A model generated the notes under the pieces. That model made no database searches and was not told where the DNA came from. It was given only the letters and a program-made list of their open reading frames with translations. Source: Rhizobium sp. NLR16a (GTDB taxonomy: Bacteria > Pseudomonadota > Alphaproteobacteria > Rhizobiales > Rhizobiaceae). From it: a stretch of 64,000 nt of DNA. Shown here in pieces: positions 9,859 through 20,027 of this stretch (the first letter of the stretch is position 1; every line of letters starts with the position of its first letter). The stretch spans positions 3,497,501-3,561,500 of the forward strand of contig NZ_CP072865.1 in the NCBI RefSeq assembly GCF_017948245.1, read 5' to 3'. Both the position numbers and the translations under genes were made by a program.

Positions 9859-10818
9859 ATGCTGAGATACAGTCTCCGGCGCCTGCTGATCGGAGTGGGC
9901 ATGCTGCTTGCCTTGAGCGTGCTGATCTTCGCCATGCTGCGCCTCACGCCCGGCGATCCGATCGACGCCTATATCGATCCCAATATTCCGATGTCGTCGT
10001 CGGATCTTGCCGAGCTGCGCGCCACGCTCGGACTCGATCAGCCGCTGCCGGTGCAGTATCTTGGCTGGCTGCGGCAGGCGCTGACGGGAAATCTCGGCTA
10101 TTCGATCAAGCGGCCGGACCAGCCAGTGCTCGGCCTCGTGCTCTCGCGCGTCGGCCCGACAGTGCTCTTGATGGGATCGGCGATTGCGATCGCGATCGTT
10201 GCGGGGATCGCCACCGGCGTCATCAGCGCGGTTCGCCGCAATTCCGTCGCGGACCTGTCCCTGTCAGTCTTCGCCGTCACCGGTATTTCAAGTCCACCCT
10301 TCCTCAGCGCTCTTGTCGGCCTCTATCTCTTTTCGGTCTATTTCAACTGGATGCCCTCGGGCGGCATGCTGACGCCAGGCCAGGAATTCTCCATCGCCGA
10401 CCTTCTCCATCACCTGATCCTGCCCGCGACATTGCTGGCCGTCGCCCAGACAGCGCTGATCATGCGCTATATGCGCGCTTCCATGCTGGAGGTTCTGAGC
10501 CAGGATTATGTGCGTACCGCGCGCGCCAAAGGCGTCTTCGAATTCTGGGTCATCACCAAGCACGCCCTGCGCAACGCGCTGCTTCCCGTCATTACGCTGA
10601 TCGGCTCGACCATCGGCCTTGCGATCGGTGGCGCGATCTTCATCGAAAGCGTCTTCAACTGGCCCGGCATGGGCCTGCTCATGGTCGATGCGGTGGAGGG
10701 CCGCGACTATCCGGTCATCATGGGTTCGACGCTGGTGATCGGTGCCTGCGTCATCGTCGTCAATCTTCTGACCGATCTAGCCTATGCGGTGGTCGATCCG
10801 CGGATCAAGGTGGGGTGA
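9859..10818 (+). CDS. Peptide-type ABC transporter permease (DppB type)
   Basis: 319 aa inner-membrane protein. The opening [20 protein letters not shown] is typical of DppB/OppB, and about six transmembrane segments are visible. The cytoplasmic EAA loop that contacts the ATPases is present near residue 215 ([20 protein letters not shown], then [14 protein letters not shown]). TPGDP follows the first segment, as usual. Three bases separate its stop from the next permease gene. It forms the channel with the DppC-type partner. Confidence 0.93.
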   Translation: MLRYSLRRLLIGVGMLLALSVLIFAMLRLTPGDPIDAYIDPNIPMSSSDLAELRATLGLDQPLPVQYLGWLRQALTGNLGYSIKRPDQPVLGLVLSRVGPTVLLMGSAIAIAIVAGIATGVISAVRRNSVADLSLSVFAVTGISSPPFLSALVGLYLFSVYFNWMPSGGMLTPGQEFSIADLLHHLILPATLLAVAQTALIMRYMRASMLEVLSQDYVRTARAKGVFEFWVITKHALRNALLPVITLIGSTIGLAIGGAIFIESVFNWPGMGLLMVDAVEGRDYPVIMGSTLVIGACVIVVNLLTDLAYAVVDPRIKVG

Positions 10819-10821
10819 GCG

Positions 10822-11697
10822 ATGCTGGCACGAAGCCCTGCCCGCAGCCCGGGCCCGATCATACGCTCCTTGCATCGCTTTCTGCTCAACCGGACCGCGC
10901 TGCTCGGCCTCGGCATGATCGCGCTGATGATCGTCGCAATCCTTTCCTATCCGCTGTGGTGGAGCTTCAAACCCAACGACATCGATCTCATGGCAATGAA
11001 TGCGCAGCCGGGGCCGGGACACTGGTTCGGCACTGACGGGGTCGGCCGCGACATCCTTGCCCGGGTCCTGGACGGCGGTCGCATTTCGCTGCTGGTGGCC
11101 CTCACCTCGACCGTCATGTCCGCCATCATCGGTTTCCTGGTCGGCGCCGTCTCGGCGCTTGCCGGCCGCTTTGCAGATGCGGTCACGATGCGGTTCGTCG
11201 ATCTCGTCATGACGCTGCCGCCGGTCATCTTCCTGCTGGTGCTCGCCTCGATCGCCGGCACCGGCATCTGGCCGACGGTCTTTGTCATCTCACTTCTCTC
11301 CTGGCCTCTGCTGGCGCGCATGGTGCGCTCGCGGCTGCTCGAACTTCGCGAACGTGACTTCGTGATGGCCGCGAGAGGCATGGGGGCGGGTCTGCCGCAT
11401 CTCCTCTTCCGCCACGGCCTGCCGAACTCGATCGACATCCTCGTCGTCTTCGCGACGCTGCAGATCGCCAATGCCATCCTGCTCGAGGCCGGCCTTTCCT
11501 TCCTCGGTCTCGGCATTGCGCCACCGGCGGCAAGCTGGGGCAACATGCTGAATGCTGCCCGCTCTACCGCCGTGCTCGAACAATATCCCTGGCAATGGCT
11601 GTTTCCCGGCGGATTCCTGGTGCTTGCCGTCCTTGCAATCAACTTCATTGGCGATGGTCTTCGTGATGCCTTCGACCCTCGCACCGAACTAAACTGA
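10822..11697 (+). CDS. Peptide-type ABC transporter permease (DppC type)
   Basis: 291 aa. The N-terminal cytoplasmic helix is followed by one transmembrane segment and the family motif [20 protein letters not shown] (about residue 70), then five more segments. The EAA loop [20 protein letters not shown] lies near residue 180, with [20 protein letters not shown] beyond it. It pairs with the DppB-type permease encoded three bases upstream. Confidence 0.93.
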   Translation: MLARSPARSPGPIIRSLHRFLLNRTALLGLGMIALMIVAILSYPLWWSFKPNDIDLMAMNAQPGPGHWFGTDGVGRDILARVLDGGRISLLVALTSTVMSAIIGFLVGAVSALAGRFADAVTMRFVDLVMTLPPVIFLLVLASIAGTGIWPTVFVISLLSWPLLARMVRSRLLELRERDFVMAARGMGAGLPHLLFRHGLPNSIDILVVFATLQIANAILLEAGLSFLGLGIAPPAASWGNMLNAARSTAVLEQYPWQWLFPGGFLVLAVLAINFIGDGLRDAFDPRTELN

Positions 11698-11716
11698 CGA
11701 TCGAAAGAAAGCGAAA

Positions 11717-12634
11717 ATGAGCAAATTCAAGGGTGTCGTTCCTCCCGTCATAACCCCGCTGAACAAGGATTACACGGTCGATTACCCGTCCTACACACGG
11801 GTGCTCGAAAACCTGATCGAGGCCGGATGCCATGGCCTGTTCGTGCTCGGCTCGACCAGCGAGGTGATCTTCCACGACGAAAGGACCCGGAAGGAAATCA
11901 TCGAGCACTCGGCCAAAGTCATCAATGGTCGCGTACCGCTGATCGTCGGCGTCATCGACCCAACCACCGACAGGGTCATCAACCATGCCAGGATCGCGAA
12001 GTCGGCCGGCGCCGACGCGGTTGTCGTCACGGCGCCGTTCTACACCGTCACCAGCCAGTCCGAGATCATCGATCACTTCCGCTATATCCGCGATGCCGTC
12101 GACGTGCCGCTGATCGCCTACGACATTCCCGTCTGCGTGCATGTGAAACTGCAGCGCCAGACCAGCGTGACGCTGGCGAAGGAGGGAACGATCGTCGGCA
12201 TCAAGGATTCGAGCGGCGACGACGGCAACTTCCGTTACGTGCTGCTCGATCTCGCGGGCAACAACGAGGTCTTCCTGATGACGGGCTCCGAAATCGTCGT
12301 CGACACGGCACTGCAGATGGGCGCCCATGGCGTCGTGCCCGGCATCGCCAATGTCGATCCGCATGGCTACGTCAGGCTCTGGAACGCCGCCCAGCGTGGC
12401 GACTGGGTCGCGGCCCGCAAGGAGCAGGAGCGCCTCTGCCGGCTCTTCGAGATCGTCTCAGTCGGGGCGGGCCGCGTCAGCGGCGGCGCCGCCGGCATCG
12501 GCGCCTTCAAGGCGGCGATGAAGAGCCTCGGCATCATCGACACGGCGCTGATGCCGCGTCCGAGGGCGGCTCTCAACGAGACTGAAACGACTAGGATCGA
12601 CGAAATCCTGCGCGCGACCGGCCTGCTTTCCTGA
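11717..12634 (+). CDS. Dihydrodipicolinate synthase/N-acetylneuraminate lyase family aldolase (first copy)
   Basis: 305 aa TIM-barrel class I aldolase. The GTTGE-like pyruvate-binding motif reads GSTSE at residues 45-49. The proton-relay Tyr is Y135 (IAYDIP) and the Schiff-base Lys is K163 (GIKDSSGD), both at the usual spacing. Such enzymes cleave or form 2-keto acids using pyruvate; the actual substrate (lysine precursor, keto-deoxy sugar acid, hydroxyproline product) cannot be read from the motif. Its place inside an ABC importer operon, between permease and ATPase genes, argues for catabolism of the imported compound rather than lysine synthesis. Its stop overlaps the next start by one base. 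Confidence 0.9.
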   Translation: MSKFKGVVPPVITPLNKDYTVDYPSYTRVLENLIEAGCHGLFVLGSTSEVIFHDERTRKEIIEHSAKVINGRVPLIVGVIDPTTDRVINHARIAKSAGADAVVVTAPFYTVTSQSEIIDHFRYIRDAVDVPLIAYDIPVCVHVKLQRQTSVTLAKEGTIVGIKDSSGDDGNFRYVLLDLAGNNEVFLMTGSEIVVDTALQMGAHGVVPGIANVDPHGYVRLWNAAQRGDWVAARKEQERLCRLFEIVSVGAGRVSGGAAGIGAFKAAMKSLGIIDTALMPRPRAALNETETTRIDEILRATGLLS

Positions 12635-13658
12635 TGGATGCCATGCAACAGACCGCCGACACCATTCTCGACGTCAAAGGGCTGCGGACCGTCTTCCGTA
12701 TCCGCTCGGGCGAAGTGACGGCGGTGAACGGCATCGATCTGACGGTGACTGCCGGCGAGACGCTTGCGCTTGTCGGCGAGTCCGGTTCAGGCAAATCGGT
12801 CACCAGCCTTTCGGTCATGCGGCTTCTGACCCGCAATATTGGTGCGATCGCCGCCGGCAGCATCCATTTGAAGCGCAAGAACGGTACGGTCAGCGATCTT
12901 GTCGCGCTCATCGAAGAGGACATGCGTGCCATTCGCGGCAATGACATCGGCATGGTCTTTCAGGAGCCGATGTCGAGCCTCAACCCGGTCTACACGATCG
13001 GCGACCAGATTTCGGAGCCAATCCGCATCCATCGCCGGGCGGCCCGGAAGGCCGCCATGGATGTGGCCGTCGCCCTTCTCGACAGCGTCGGCATTCCCGA
13101 TGCCGGGCGCCGCGCCGGTCAATATCCGCACGAGCTCTCCGGCGGCATGCGCCAGCGCGCCACGATCGCCATGGCCCTTGCCTGCGACCCGACGCTGCTG
13201 ATCGCCGACGAGCCGACGACGGCGCTCGACGTCACTATCCAGGCGCAGATTCTAGCCCTTCTGCAGACGCTGCAACGCGAACGCGGCATGGCCATGCTCT
13301 TCGTCACCCATAATCTCGGCGTCGTCGCCGAAATCGCGCATCGGGTGGCGGTGATGTATGCCGGCCGGATCGTCGAGACCGGGCCGGTGGCCGAGGTTTT
13401 CCGCAATCCGAGACATCCCTATACGATCGGCCTCCTGGCCTCGATGCCGAAACTCGGCGATGCGAGCCGGATGAAGCAGGCGGGCGAAAGGTTGGCGGCC
13501 ATTCCCGGCGTCGTGCCGAGCCTGATGAACATGCCGGCCGGCTGCGCTTTCCAGCCACGCTGCAAATTTGCCATCGACTCCTGCCGCCCGGCGGTGCCAC
13601 CGCTGGCCGAGGTCAATCCGCGCCACCAGAGCCGCTGCATTCGCTGGCAGGAGATCAG

Positions 13659-13662
<4 letters not shown>
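12634..13662 (+). CDS. Peptide-type ABC transporter ATP-binding protein (DppD type)
   Basis: 342 aa. Walker A is [20 protein letters not shown], the Q-loop lies in [20 protein letters not shown], the signature is [20 protein letters not shown] and Walker B is [20 protein letters not shown]. The C-terminal oligopeptide-transporter extension with its Cys cluster is present ([15 protein letters not shown]). The ATG at 12634 overlaps the aldolase stop; a second in-frame ATG nine bases later is an alternative start. Its stop overlaps the next ATPase gene by four bases. Confidence 0.93.
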
Positions 13663-14612
<950 letters not shown>

Positions 14613-14622
14613 AGGACGTGCG

Positions 14623-15561
14623 ATGACCACCACGACCCGCCGCCACCCGATCGCGGGCAACTGGGCAAGCCTGCTGCTGCCCATCGCCGACGACGACAGC
14701 ATCGATTTCGAAAAGCTCGCCGAGGAAATTGACTTACTGATCGCCGCCGGGGTCGACGGCATCTATTCGAACGGCACGGCGGGAGAATTCCACAACCAGA
14801 GCGAAGCGGAGTACGAGCGAATTCAGGACGTGCTGGTCTCGCGTTGCCGCGCGGCCGGAATGCCGTTCGTCATCGGCGCCTGCCAGCCCGATCCGATGAT
14901 CATGCTCGATCGGCTGCGCCGTGCAACCGTTCATAAGCCATTGGCGCTTCAGGTAATCCTCCCCGACTGGTGGCCGCTCACCAATCTCGAAGCCATCGAT
15001 TTCCTGAAACGGGCATCAGACGTCGCCCAAGGAATCCCGCTCATCCTCTACAATCCGCCGCATGCGAAACGTGTCCTGTCGCCAGCCGAGCTCAGCGAGG
15101 TTTGCGGCCCCTGCCCGTCAGTGGTCGGGATGAAGGTCGCCGATGGAGACGATGCCTGGTTTTCGCAGGCGCGAGCACACCTTCCCGAATTTTCGCTGTT
15201 CATTCCAGGCCACCATCTCGCAACCGGCATGAAGCAGGGCGTGGCCGCCGGGGCGTTTTCGAACGTTGCCTGTCTCCATCCCCGCGGCGCGCAGGCCTGG
15301 ACAGAGCTGATGCGCAGGGATCTCGAGGCGGCGCTCAACATCGAAAGCCGCATCTGCGCCTTCATGGACAATCACATCGTCCCGTTTCGCCGTGACCGCG
15401 GCTATTCAAATGCCGCCCTCGACAAACTGCTCGCTGTGATCGGCAACTGGGGCCCGGTCACGACCAGGCTGAGATGGCCTTACCGCTTTGTCGACGAGCG
15501 AGAGGCGGTGTTTTTGCGCGATCGCGCCCGCAGGATCATCCCGGAGCTCTTCCCCCGATAG
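14623..15561 (+). CDS. Dihydrodipicolinate synthase family aldolase (second, divergent copy)
   Basis: 312 aa, only distantly similar to the first copy. Residues 51-55 are GTAGE, the relay Tyr is Y143 (ILYNPP) and the Schiff-base Lys is K171 (VVGMKVADGD). All three catalytic positions are therefore intact, while the surrounding sequence and the C terminus (RRDRGYSNAALDKLLAVIGN) differ. Two unlike aldolases in one operon suggest successive or stereochemically different cleavages of the imported compound (inference). Last gene of the operon. Confidence 0.88.
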   Translation: MTTTTRRHPIAGNWASLLLPIADDDSIDFEKLAEEIDLLIAAGVDGIYSNGTAGEFHNQSEAEYERIQDVLVSRCRAAGMPFVIGACQPDPMIMLDRLRRATVHKPLALQVILPDWWPLTNLEAIDFLKRASDVAQGIPLILYNPPHAKRVLSPAELSEVCGPCPSVVGMKVADGDDAWFSQARAHLPEFSLFIPGHHLATGMKQGVAAGAFSNVACLHPRGAQAWTELMRRDLEAALNIESRICAFMDNHIVPFRRDRGYSNAALDKLLAVIGNWGPVTTRLRWPYRFVDEREAVFLRDRARRIIPELFPR

Positions 15562-15650
15562 GTCGCGAGTCGAACGATGATTGCATCGTCCGGCACCCGT
15601 CTATTGTCACAGTCCAACCATGCAGCCCGAACGGGATGCCTGGCATCATC

Positions 15651-16055
15651 CTAAAATCGGGCGGTGGAAGGGATGCGGGCAATGACCTTGATCTCGAAAT
15701 CGAAGCCGGCCAGCCAGTTCACGCCGATCGCCGTCCAGTTCGTATAGGGTGGCTTGCTGAAAAGCTCCTGCTTGATGGCCAGGATTGTTTCAAACTGGTT
15801 TTCGGGGTCCGTATGGAACGTCGTTACATCGACGATGTCGTCGAGGCCGCAGCCTGCAGCATCCAGCGTTGCCTTCAGGTTTTCGAAAGCCAGCCGAACC
15901 TGGCGTTCAAAGTCGGGTTCAGGCGTACCATCGGAACGGCTGCCGACCTGGCCGGAGACGAACAGAAGATCGCCAGTTCGGATGGCGGCCGAATAGCCGT
16001 GTTTTTCGTAAAGGGCATTCCTGCCTGCGGGAAAGATTGCTTCGCGTTGGGTCAT
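15651..16055 (-). CDS. RidA/YjgF/Rid family protein
   Basis: 134 aa, start ATG at 16055 (MTQREAIFPAG) with AAGGATC upstream. Rid proteins hydrolyse reactive enamine/imine intermediates or act in amine catabolism. The trimer-core motifs are present (FVSGQVGSRSDGTPEPDFER, LKATLDAAGCGLDDIVDVTT, NWTAIGVNWLAGFDFEIKVI). The Arg in the C-terminal strand that RidA proper uses to bind the carboxylate reads KVIARIP, so deaminase activity is possible. Divergent from the TetR gene across three palindromic sites and probably its target. Confidence 0.9.
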   Translation of the reverse strand: MTQREAIFPAGRNALYEKHGYSAAIRTGDLLFVSGQVGSRSDGTPEPDFERQVRLAFENLKATLDAAGCGLDDIVDVTTFHTDPENQFETILAIKQELFSKPPYTNWTAIGVNWLAGFDFEIKVIARIPSTARF

Positions 16056-16133
16056 TTGTCGATCCTTGTCGTTGATGGAACACCAATGAGCAGCAGGCCG
16101 TCTAAGGAGCTTCACAGCCCGCCGCGTTATCTG

Positions 16134-16150
16134 ATATACGGTGCGTATAT
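16134..16150. promoter_or_regulatory. TetR-type palindromic operator 1
   Basis: ATATACG-GTG-CGTATAT, perfect 7-base arms, centred at 16142. First of three related palindromes between the RidA and TetR genes. Confidence 0.7.
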
Positions 16151-16160
16151 GAAATGCCTG

Positions 16161-16175
16161 CATACGGGCCGTATG
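16161..16175. promoter_or_regulatory. TetR-type palindromic operator 2
   Basis: CATACGG-G-CCGTATG, perfect 7-base arms, centred at 16168, 26 bases from operator 1. It shares the ATACGG core. Confidence 0.7.
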
Positions 16176-16183
16176 TCAAGTTC

Positions 16184-16200
16184 ATATACGGAACGTATAC
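16184..16200. promoter_or_regulatory. TetR-type palindromic operator 3
   Basis: ATATACG-GAA-CGTATAC, centred at 16192, 24 bases from operator 2 and 18 bases before the TetR start codon. The regular 24-26 base spacing suggests cooperative binding of several dimers and tight autorepression. Confidence 0.7.
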
Positions 16201-16217
16201 CAAAATTTGGAGACGAG

Positions 16218-16826
16218 ATGGTCAAACGGCGCAGCGAGACGATGGAGGAAAATCGTATGAAGCTGATCGCGGCCGGGCGAAAGGCTTTTGCCGAGAAGGG
16301 ATACGCGGCCGCGTCGATGGATGAGCTGACCGCAGAGGTAGGCCTGACGCGCGGAGCGCTGTACCACAACTTCGGAGACAAGCGCGGGCTGCTTGCGGCA
16401 GTCGTCGATCAGATCGACACGGAAATGGCGTCCCGCGCCCAGGAGATCGGCGCCCGTGCGGGTGATGACTGGCAAGGTCTGCTCGCAGAGGGCGCGGCTT
16501 ATATCGAAATGGCGCTTGATCCGGAGGTCCAACGCATCGTTCTGCTCGACGGGCCTGCCGTATTGGGTGATCCGTCACAATGGCCGAGCCAGAGCAGCTG
16601 CCTTCAGGCAACCAGGCAGACAATCGATCGCCTTATCGCGCAGGACGCCCTCAAGCCGGTCGACGCGGAAGCAGCCGCCCGGCTGCTCAACGGTGCCGCG
16701 CTCAATGCCGCCCTCTGGATCGCTGCCAGTGACGAGCCGCAGGATGTGCTGCCGAAAGCTGTCGAGGCCTTCGGCGCCTTGGCTGCAGGCCTTCTCAAGG
16801 CGTCGGCGGCAAACCGGGAATCTTGA
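16218..16826 (+). CDS. TetR/AcrR-family transcriptional regulator
   Basis: 202 aa, start ATG at 16218 after GGAGACGAG; longer in-frame readings upstream would run through the operators. The N-terminal helix-turn-helix is clear (residues about 12-60: MKLIAAGRKAFAEKGYAAAS, then MDELTAEVGLTRGALYHNFG DK). The helical C-terminal ligand domain contains RIVLLDGPAVLG, a motif frequent in one TetR subgroup. Divergent from the RidA gene, whose promoter probably shares the three operators. Ligand unknown. Confidence 0.9.
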   Translation: MVKRRSETMEENRMKLIAAGRKAFAEKGYAAASMDELTAEVGLTRGALYHNFGDKRGLLAAVVDQIDTEMASRAQEIGARAGDDWQGLLAEGAAYIEMALDPEVQRIVLLDGPAVLGDPSQWPSQSSCLQATRQTIDRLIAQDALKPVDAEAAARLLNGAALNAALWIAASDEPQDVLPKAVEAFGALAAGLLKASAANRES

Positions 16827-16866
16827 TGGGAGAGATGCGCTGCGGAGTGGGCCAACACTGTGTCTG

Positions 16867-17094
16867 TCACCAGTAGCTCCCGAAAACCAGAAAAACCGCA
16901 CCGACCGCGATGACAACCAGGGCCGGCCAGTTCCGCGCCAAGCTGAGAAATCTCAGCCCTTGGCGCCGCGGTTCGAGCGTGGCGCCGCCTTGCGGCATCA
17001 GGTGCGGATCACTCGGCTTTCGACGAAGCGTCGGCCGCAAGAGAAAAACAAGGCCGCCAATTATGAGAGCGGCGCCAATCAGAACTGCCCACAT
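16867..17094 (-). CDS. Small two-segment membrane protein
   Basis: 75 aa, start ATG at 17094 with GGAGG five bases upstream (a GTG two codons earlier is possible but would overlap the ribosome site). Hydrophobic segments lie at residues 3-22 (AVLIGAALIIGGLVFLL) and 55-73 (ALVVIAVGAVFLVFG), separated by a basic linker (RPTLRRKP). No family recognised. The strong ribosome site and clean membrane topology support a real gene. It faces the TetR gene tail to tail. Confidence 0.65.
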   Translation of the reverse strand: MWAVLIGAALIIGGLVFLLRPTLRRKPSDPHLMPQGGATLEPRRQGLRFLSLARNWPALVVIAVGAVFLVFGSYW

Positions 17095-17304
17095 CGTCAC
17101 CTCCGCCGGAGATACGTGGTGCGAGTTAAACCAGATCCTACTGTGATTGTTCCGTTGGCCGATTGAGCTGCTGCTTCTGGTATTAGCGGCTTTTCAAGAT
17201 AATCGGATTTGTCACTGCCCGACCAAACATGTATTCGATCCCGAAAAGCTCTTGCATCAACCTTGGCGGCTGTTCTGCCGCGCCCCAACCGAACGCGATT
17301 GCAA

Positions 17305-18561
17305 ATGATTGAACATGCCATGACCTGGGGGATCGCCGGCCTCACTGCGATGGGCGTCGTCGTCCGTCCCTTTCGGTGGCCGGAAGCGATCTGGGCCGTC
17401 TTCGGCGCCCTGCTCCTGCTCGCCTTCCGCCTGCTCGGCCCCCATGATGCCCTGGCAGGCGTCGCCAAGGGCGGCGACGTTTATCTCTTTTTGATCGGCA
17501 TGATGCTGCTGTCGGAACTTGCCCGGCGCGAAGGCCTGTTCGACTGGATCGCCGCCATTGCAATCGCCTACGCCAAAGGATCACCCCGGCGTCTCTTCGT
17601 GCTGGTCTATCTTGTCGGGGTGGTTGTCACCGTCTTTCTTTCCAACGATGCGACAGCCGTGGTGCTGACACCGGCCGTCTATGCCGCCTGCCGGACGGCG
17701 CGGGTGAAGGACCCGATGCCATATCTGTTGATCTGCGCCTTCATCGCCAATGCCGCAAGCTTCGTTCTGCCAATTTCCAATCCGGCCAATCTGGTGATCT
17801 TTGCCGGCGGTGACATGCCGCCGCTGTCCCGTTGGCTGTCGACATTCATGCTGCCGTCGATCATTTCGATCGTCGCCACGTTCCTTTGCCTCTACTGGAC
17901 GCAGCGCAGCGCCCTCGCAGAAGACACTCTTGCCGCGGACACGCAACGGGCGCCCCTCTCCCACAGCGCCCGGCTGGCGGGATGGGGAATCCTGCTGACG
18001 GCCATTATTCTTATCGCGGCGTCGGCGATGCATGTCGATCTCGGCGTGCCGACCTTTGTTGCAGGCACGATCACCACCGCGATCGTTCTGATGCTCACGC
18101 GGCAAAGCCCGGCCGAGACGATGAAGGGCATCAGCTGGAGCGTTCTGCCGCTGGTCGCCGGCCTATTCGTCATCGTCGAATCTCTCGATCACACCGGCCT
18201 GACGAACATTCTCTCTGATCAGATGGCTGCGCTTGCCTCGTCCTCGCAATCGCAGGCGATCGGCGTGGCGGGCCTTCTCGTCGGCGTGATCTGCAACCTC
18301 GTGAACAATCTTCCCGCCGGACTGCTTGCCGGCAGCGTGGTTCAGGCGGCCGGCGTCTCCGACAAGATCGCCGGCGCCGTGCTGATCGGCGTCGATCTCG
18401 GCCCCAATCTGTCGGTGACGGGGTCGCTGGCAACGATCTTGTGGCTGTCTGCGCTGCGCCGCGAAGGCCTGCATATCGGCGCCTGGACGTTTCTAAAACT
18501 CGGAACCGTCGTCATGTTCCCCGCGCTCATTCTGTCTCTGGCATCGCTCCTTCTGTTTTGA
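17305..18561 (+). CDS. ArsB/NhaD-type anion transporter (arsenite efflux-like)
   Basis: About 418 aa with 11-12 hydrophobic segments. Family signatures: WAVFGALLLLAFRLLG, FLIGMMLLSELARREGLFDW, FLSNDATAVVLTPAVYAA, ISNPANLVIFAGGDMPPL and LVNNLPAGLLAGSV. These match the ArsB/ion-transporter superfamily, which extrudes arsenite or moves other anions. The start MIEHAMTWG (17305) matches the usual family N terminus, though no good ribosome site is seen; an in-frame start at 17209 is less likely. No arsR, arsC or other ars gene is adjacent, so arsenic specificity is unproven. Confidence 0.8.
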   Translation: MIEHAMTWGIAGLTAMGVVVRPFRWPEAIWAVFGALLLLAFRLLGPHDALAGVAKGGDVYLFLIGMMLLSELARREGLFDWIAAIAIAYAKGSPRRLFVLVYLVGVVVTVFLSNDATAVVLTPAVYAACRTARVKDPMPYLLICAFIANAASFVLPISNPANLVIFAGGDMPPLSRWLSTFMLPSIISIVATFLCLYWTQRSALAEDTLAADTQRAPLSHSARLAGWGILLTAIILIAASAMHVDLGVPTFVAGTITTAIVLMLTRQSPAETMKGISWSVLPLVAGLFVIVESLDHTGLTNILSDQMAALASSSQSQAIGVAGLLVGVICNLVNNLPAGLLAGSVVQAAGVSDKIAGAVLIGVDLGPNLSVTGSLATILWLSALRREGLHIGAWTFLKLGTVVMFPALILSLASLLLF

Positions 18562-18953
18562 TTGCCTACAGGCGCTGCGCCTGCGTTACCGAGAGCGGTT
18601 CAGCTTTTTGGAAGCGCAGACGCCGCGATTGGCGCTCAGACGGTTCGCGAGAAAATGAAGCAGCTTCTGCTTGAAGCGGCAAGGTCCCTCGACGAGGCCG
18701 GCTAAGGCCTTCCCGGGTGATGTGCGCCAGGCTGCCGGCACTTTCGTGCAGGAGACATCTCATGGCCGCTCCCATTCCCGTGGTGCCTCCAGACATGCCG
18801 GTTTCGTATCCGGCCTCTCTTATTGATGGCTGCCAGAACAGTCTCCCCCTTCCCTCTGGGTCAACGGGGCCGCTCTTTGCGATGGGTCAATGTGGCGAGT
18901 GTGCGATGCCTGCATTATCCGAGCCGGATAATCATCGTGAAGGGACGAAGATC
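18562..18953. other. Intergenic region upstream of the alcohol dehydrogenase
   Basis: 392 bases. It holds a perfect palindrome just before the adh start (listed separately). A short in-frame stretch directly after the transporter stop, ending in TAA near 18705 and reading AQTVREKMKQLLLEAARS in its last part, could be the remnant of a small gene, but it has no credible start. An ATG at 18762 with GGAGAC upstream would extend the dehydrogenase by 64 residues that do not resemble the family. Confidence 0.45.
18914..18932. promoter_or_regulatory. Palindromic operator-like site before adh
   Basis: ATTATCCG-AGC-CGGATAAT, perfect 8-base arms and a 3-base spacer, ending 21 bases before the dehydrogenase start codon. 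It is likely a binding site for a dimeric repressor. No regulator gene lies immediately beside it. Confidence 0.55.
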
Positions 18954-20027
18954 ATGACGAGCAAGATGATGAAGGCGGCAGTGGTTCGGGAGTTCGGCAA
19001 GCCGCTCGCAATCGAATGCGTGCCAGTGCCTGTTCCGGGCCCAGGTGAAATCCTGGTGAAGGTCGCTGCCTGCGGAGTATGCCATACCGATCTGCATGCC
19101 GCCGAGGGCGATTGGCCGGTCAGACCGTTGCCGCCCTTCATTCCCGGTCACGAAGCGGCCGGGGTCGTTGCTGCTCTCGGTCCCGGCGTCACCGAATTCA
19201 AGGAAGGCGACGCCGTCGGCGTCGCCTGGCTGCACGATGCCTGCTTGCGCTGCGAATATTGCGAAACCGGTTGGGAAACCCTCTGCGAACACCAGCACAA
19301 TACCGGCTACAGCTGCAATGGCGGCTTTGCCGAATATGTCATTGCCTCGGCCGCTTTCGCCGCCCGCCTTCCTGCCGGTGTCGATTTCGCGGAGATCGCG
19401 CCAATCCTCTGCGCCGGTGTCACGACCTATAAGGGGCTGAAGGAAACCGAAGCGCGGCCCGGCGAATGGGTGGCGATATCGGGCGTCGGCGGCCTCGGCC
19501 ATGTTGCGATCCAATATGCCAAAGCGATGGGTCTCAAGGTGGTTGCTCTCGATGTCGCTGCCGCCAAACTCGACCTTGCCCGCCAGGTCGGCGCCGATCT
19601 CGCGCTCAACGCACGCGCTGAAGACACCGTCGAGAAGGTGCTGAAGGCAACAAGCGGCGGTGCGCATGGTGTTCTCGTCACCGCCGTCTCGCCGCCCGCT
19701 TTCTCGCAGGCGCTCGGCATGGTGCGTCGCAAAGGCACCGTCAGCCTCGTCGGCCTGCCGCCGGGCAACTTCCCGACACCGATCTTCGATGTCGTGCTGA
19801 AGCGCATCACCGTACGCGGCTCGATCGTCGGCACGCGCCGCGATCTCGATGAGGCGCTGGCTTTCGCTATCGAAGGCAAGGTTCGCGCCGAAATCTCCAA
19901 GGCGCCACTCGACAACATCAACGATATCTTTGCCGATCTCAAAGCGGGAACGATCGAGGGCCGCACAGTGCTCGATATCGCAGGAGAGGCGAGCATCTTC
20001 GCAGCGCGGGACCAGTCCGCAGCATAG
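18954..20027 (+). CDS. adhP: Zinc-dependent alcohol dehydrogenase (AdhP type)
   Basis: 357 aa medium-chain dehydrogenase that oxidises primary alcohols with NAD. The catalytic zinc ligands are in CGVCHTDLHAAEGDW (Cys) and IPGHEAAGVV (His-Glu). The structural zinc uses the four Cys of CLRCEYCETGWETLC. The nucleotide-binding GVGGLGHVAIQYAKAMG lies near residue 185. Length and motifs match E. coli AdhP and rhizobial AdhA. The start at 18954 (MTSKMMKAAVV) follows an AAGGGA; MMKAAVV four codons later is an alternative. A strong hairpin follows the stop. Confidence 0.92.
   Translation: MTSKMMKAAVVREFGKPLAIECVPVPVPGPGEILVKVAACGVCHTDLHAAEGDWPVRPLPPFIPGHEAAGVVAALGPGVTEFKEGDAVGVAWLHDACLRCEYCETGWETLCEHQHNTGYSCNGGFAEYVIASAAFAARLPAGVDFAEIAPILCAGVTTYKGLKETEARPGEWVAISGVGGLGHVAIQYAKAMGLKVVALDVAAAKLDLARQVGADLALNARAEDTVEKVLKATSGGAHGVLVTAVSPPAFSQALGMVRRKGTVSLVGLPPGNFPTPIFDVVLKRITVRGSIVGTRRDLDEALAFAIEGKVRAEISKAPLDNINDIFADLKAGTIEGRTVLDIAGEASIFAARDQSAA

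Noticed and set aside
9831..11036. 401-codon plus-strand reading
   Set aside because: It lies in another frame of the two ABC permease genes, is Arg/Ser/His rich and has no family motifs. A GC-bias shadow.
15474..16217. Long in-frame extension upstream of the TetR gene
   Set aside because: It would run antisense through RidA and across three operators. The start at 16218 has a good ribosome site and fits TetR length.
17305..18561. Arsenic-resistance operon
   Set aside because: Only the ArsB-like transporter is present; no arsR, arsC or arsH is adjacent, so an operon call is not supported.
18762..18953. N-terminal extension of the alcohol dehydrogenase by 64 residues
   Set aside because: In frame with a fair ribosome site, but it would place the palindromic operator inside the coding region, and the residues do not match the family.
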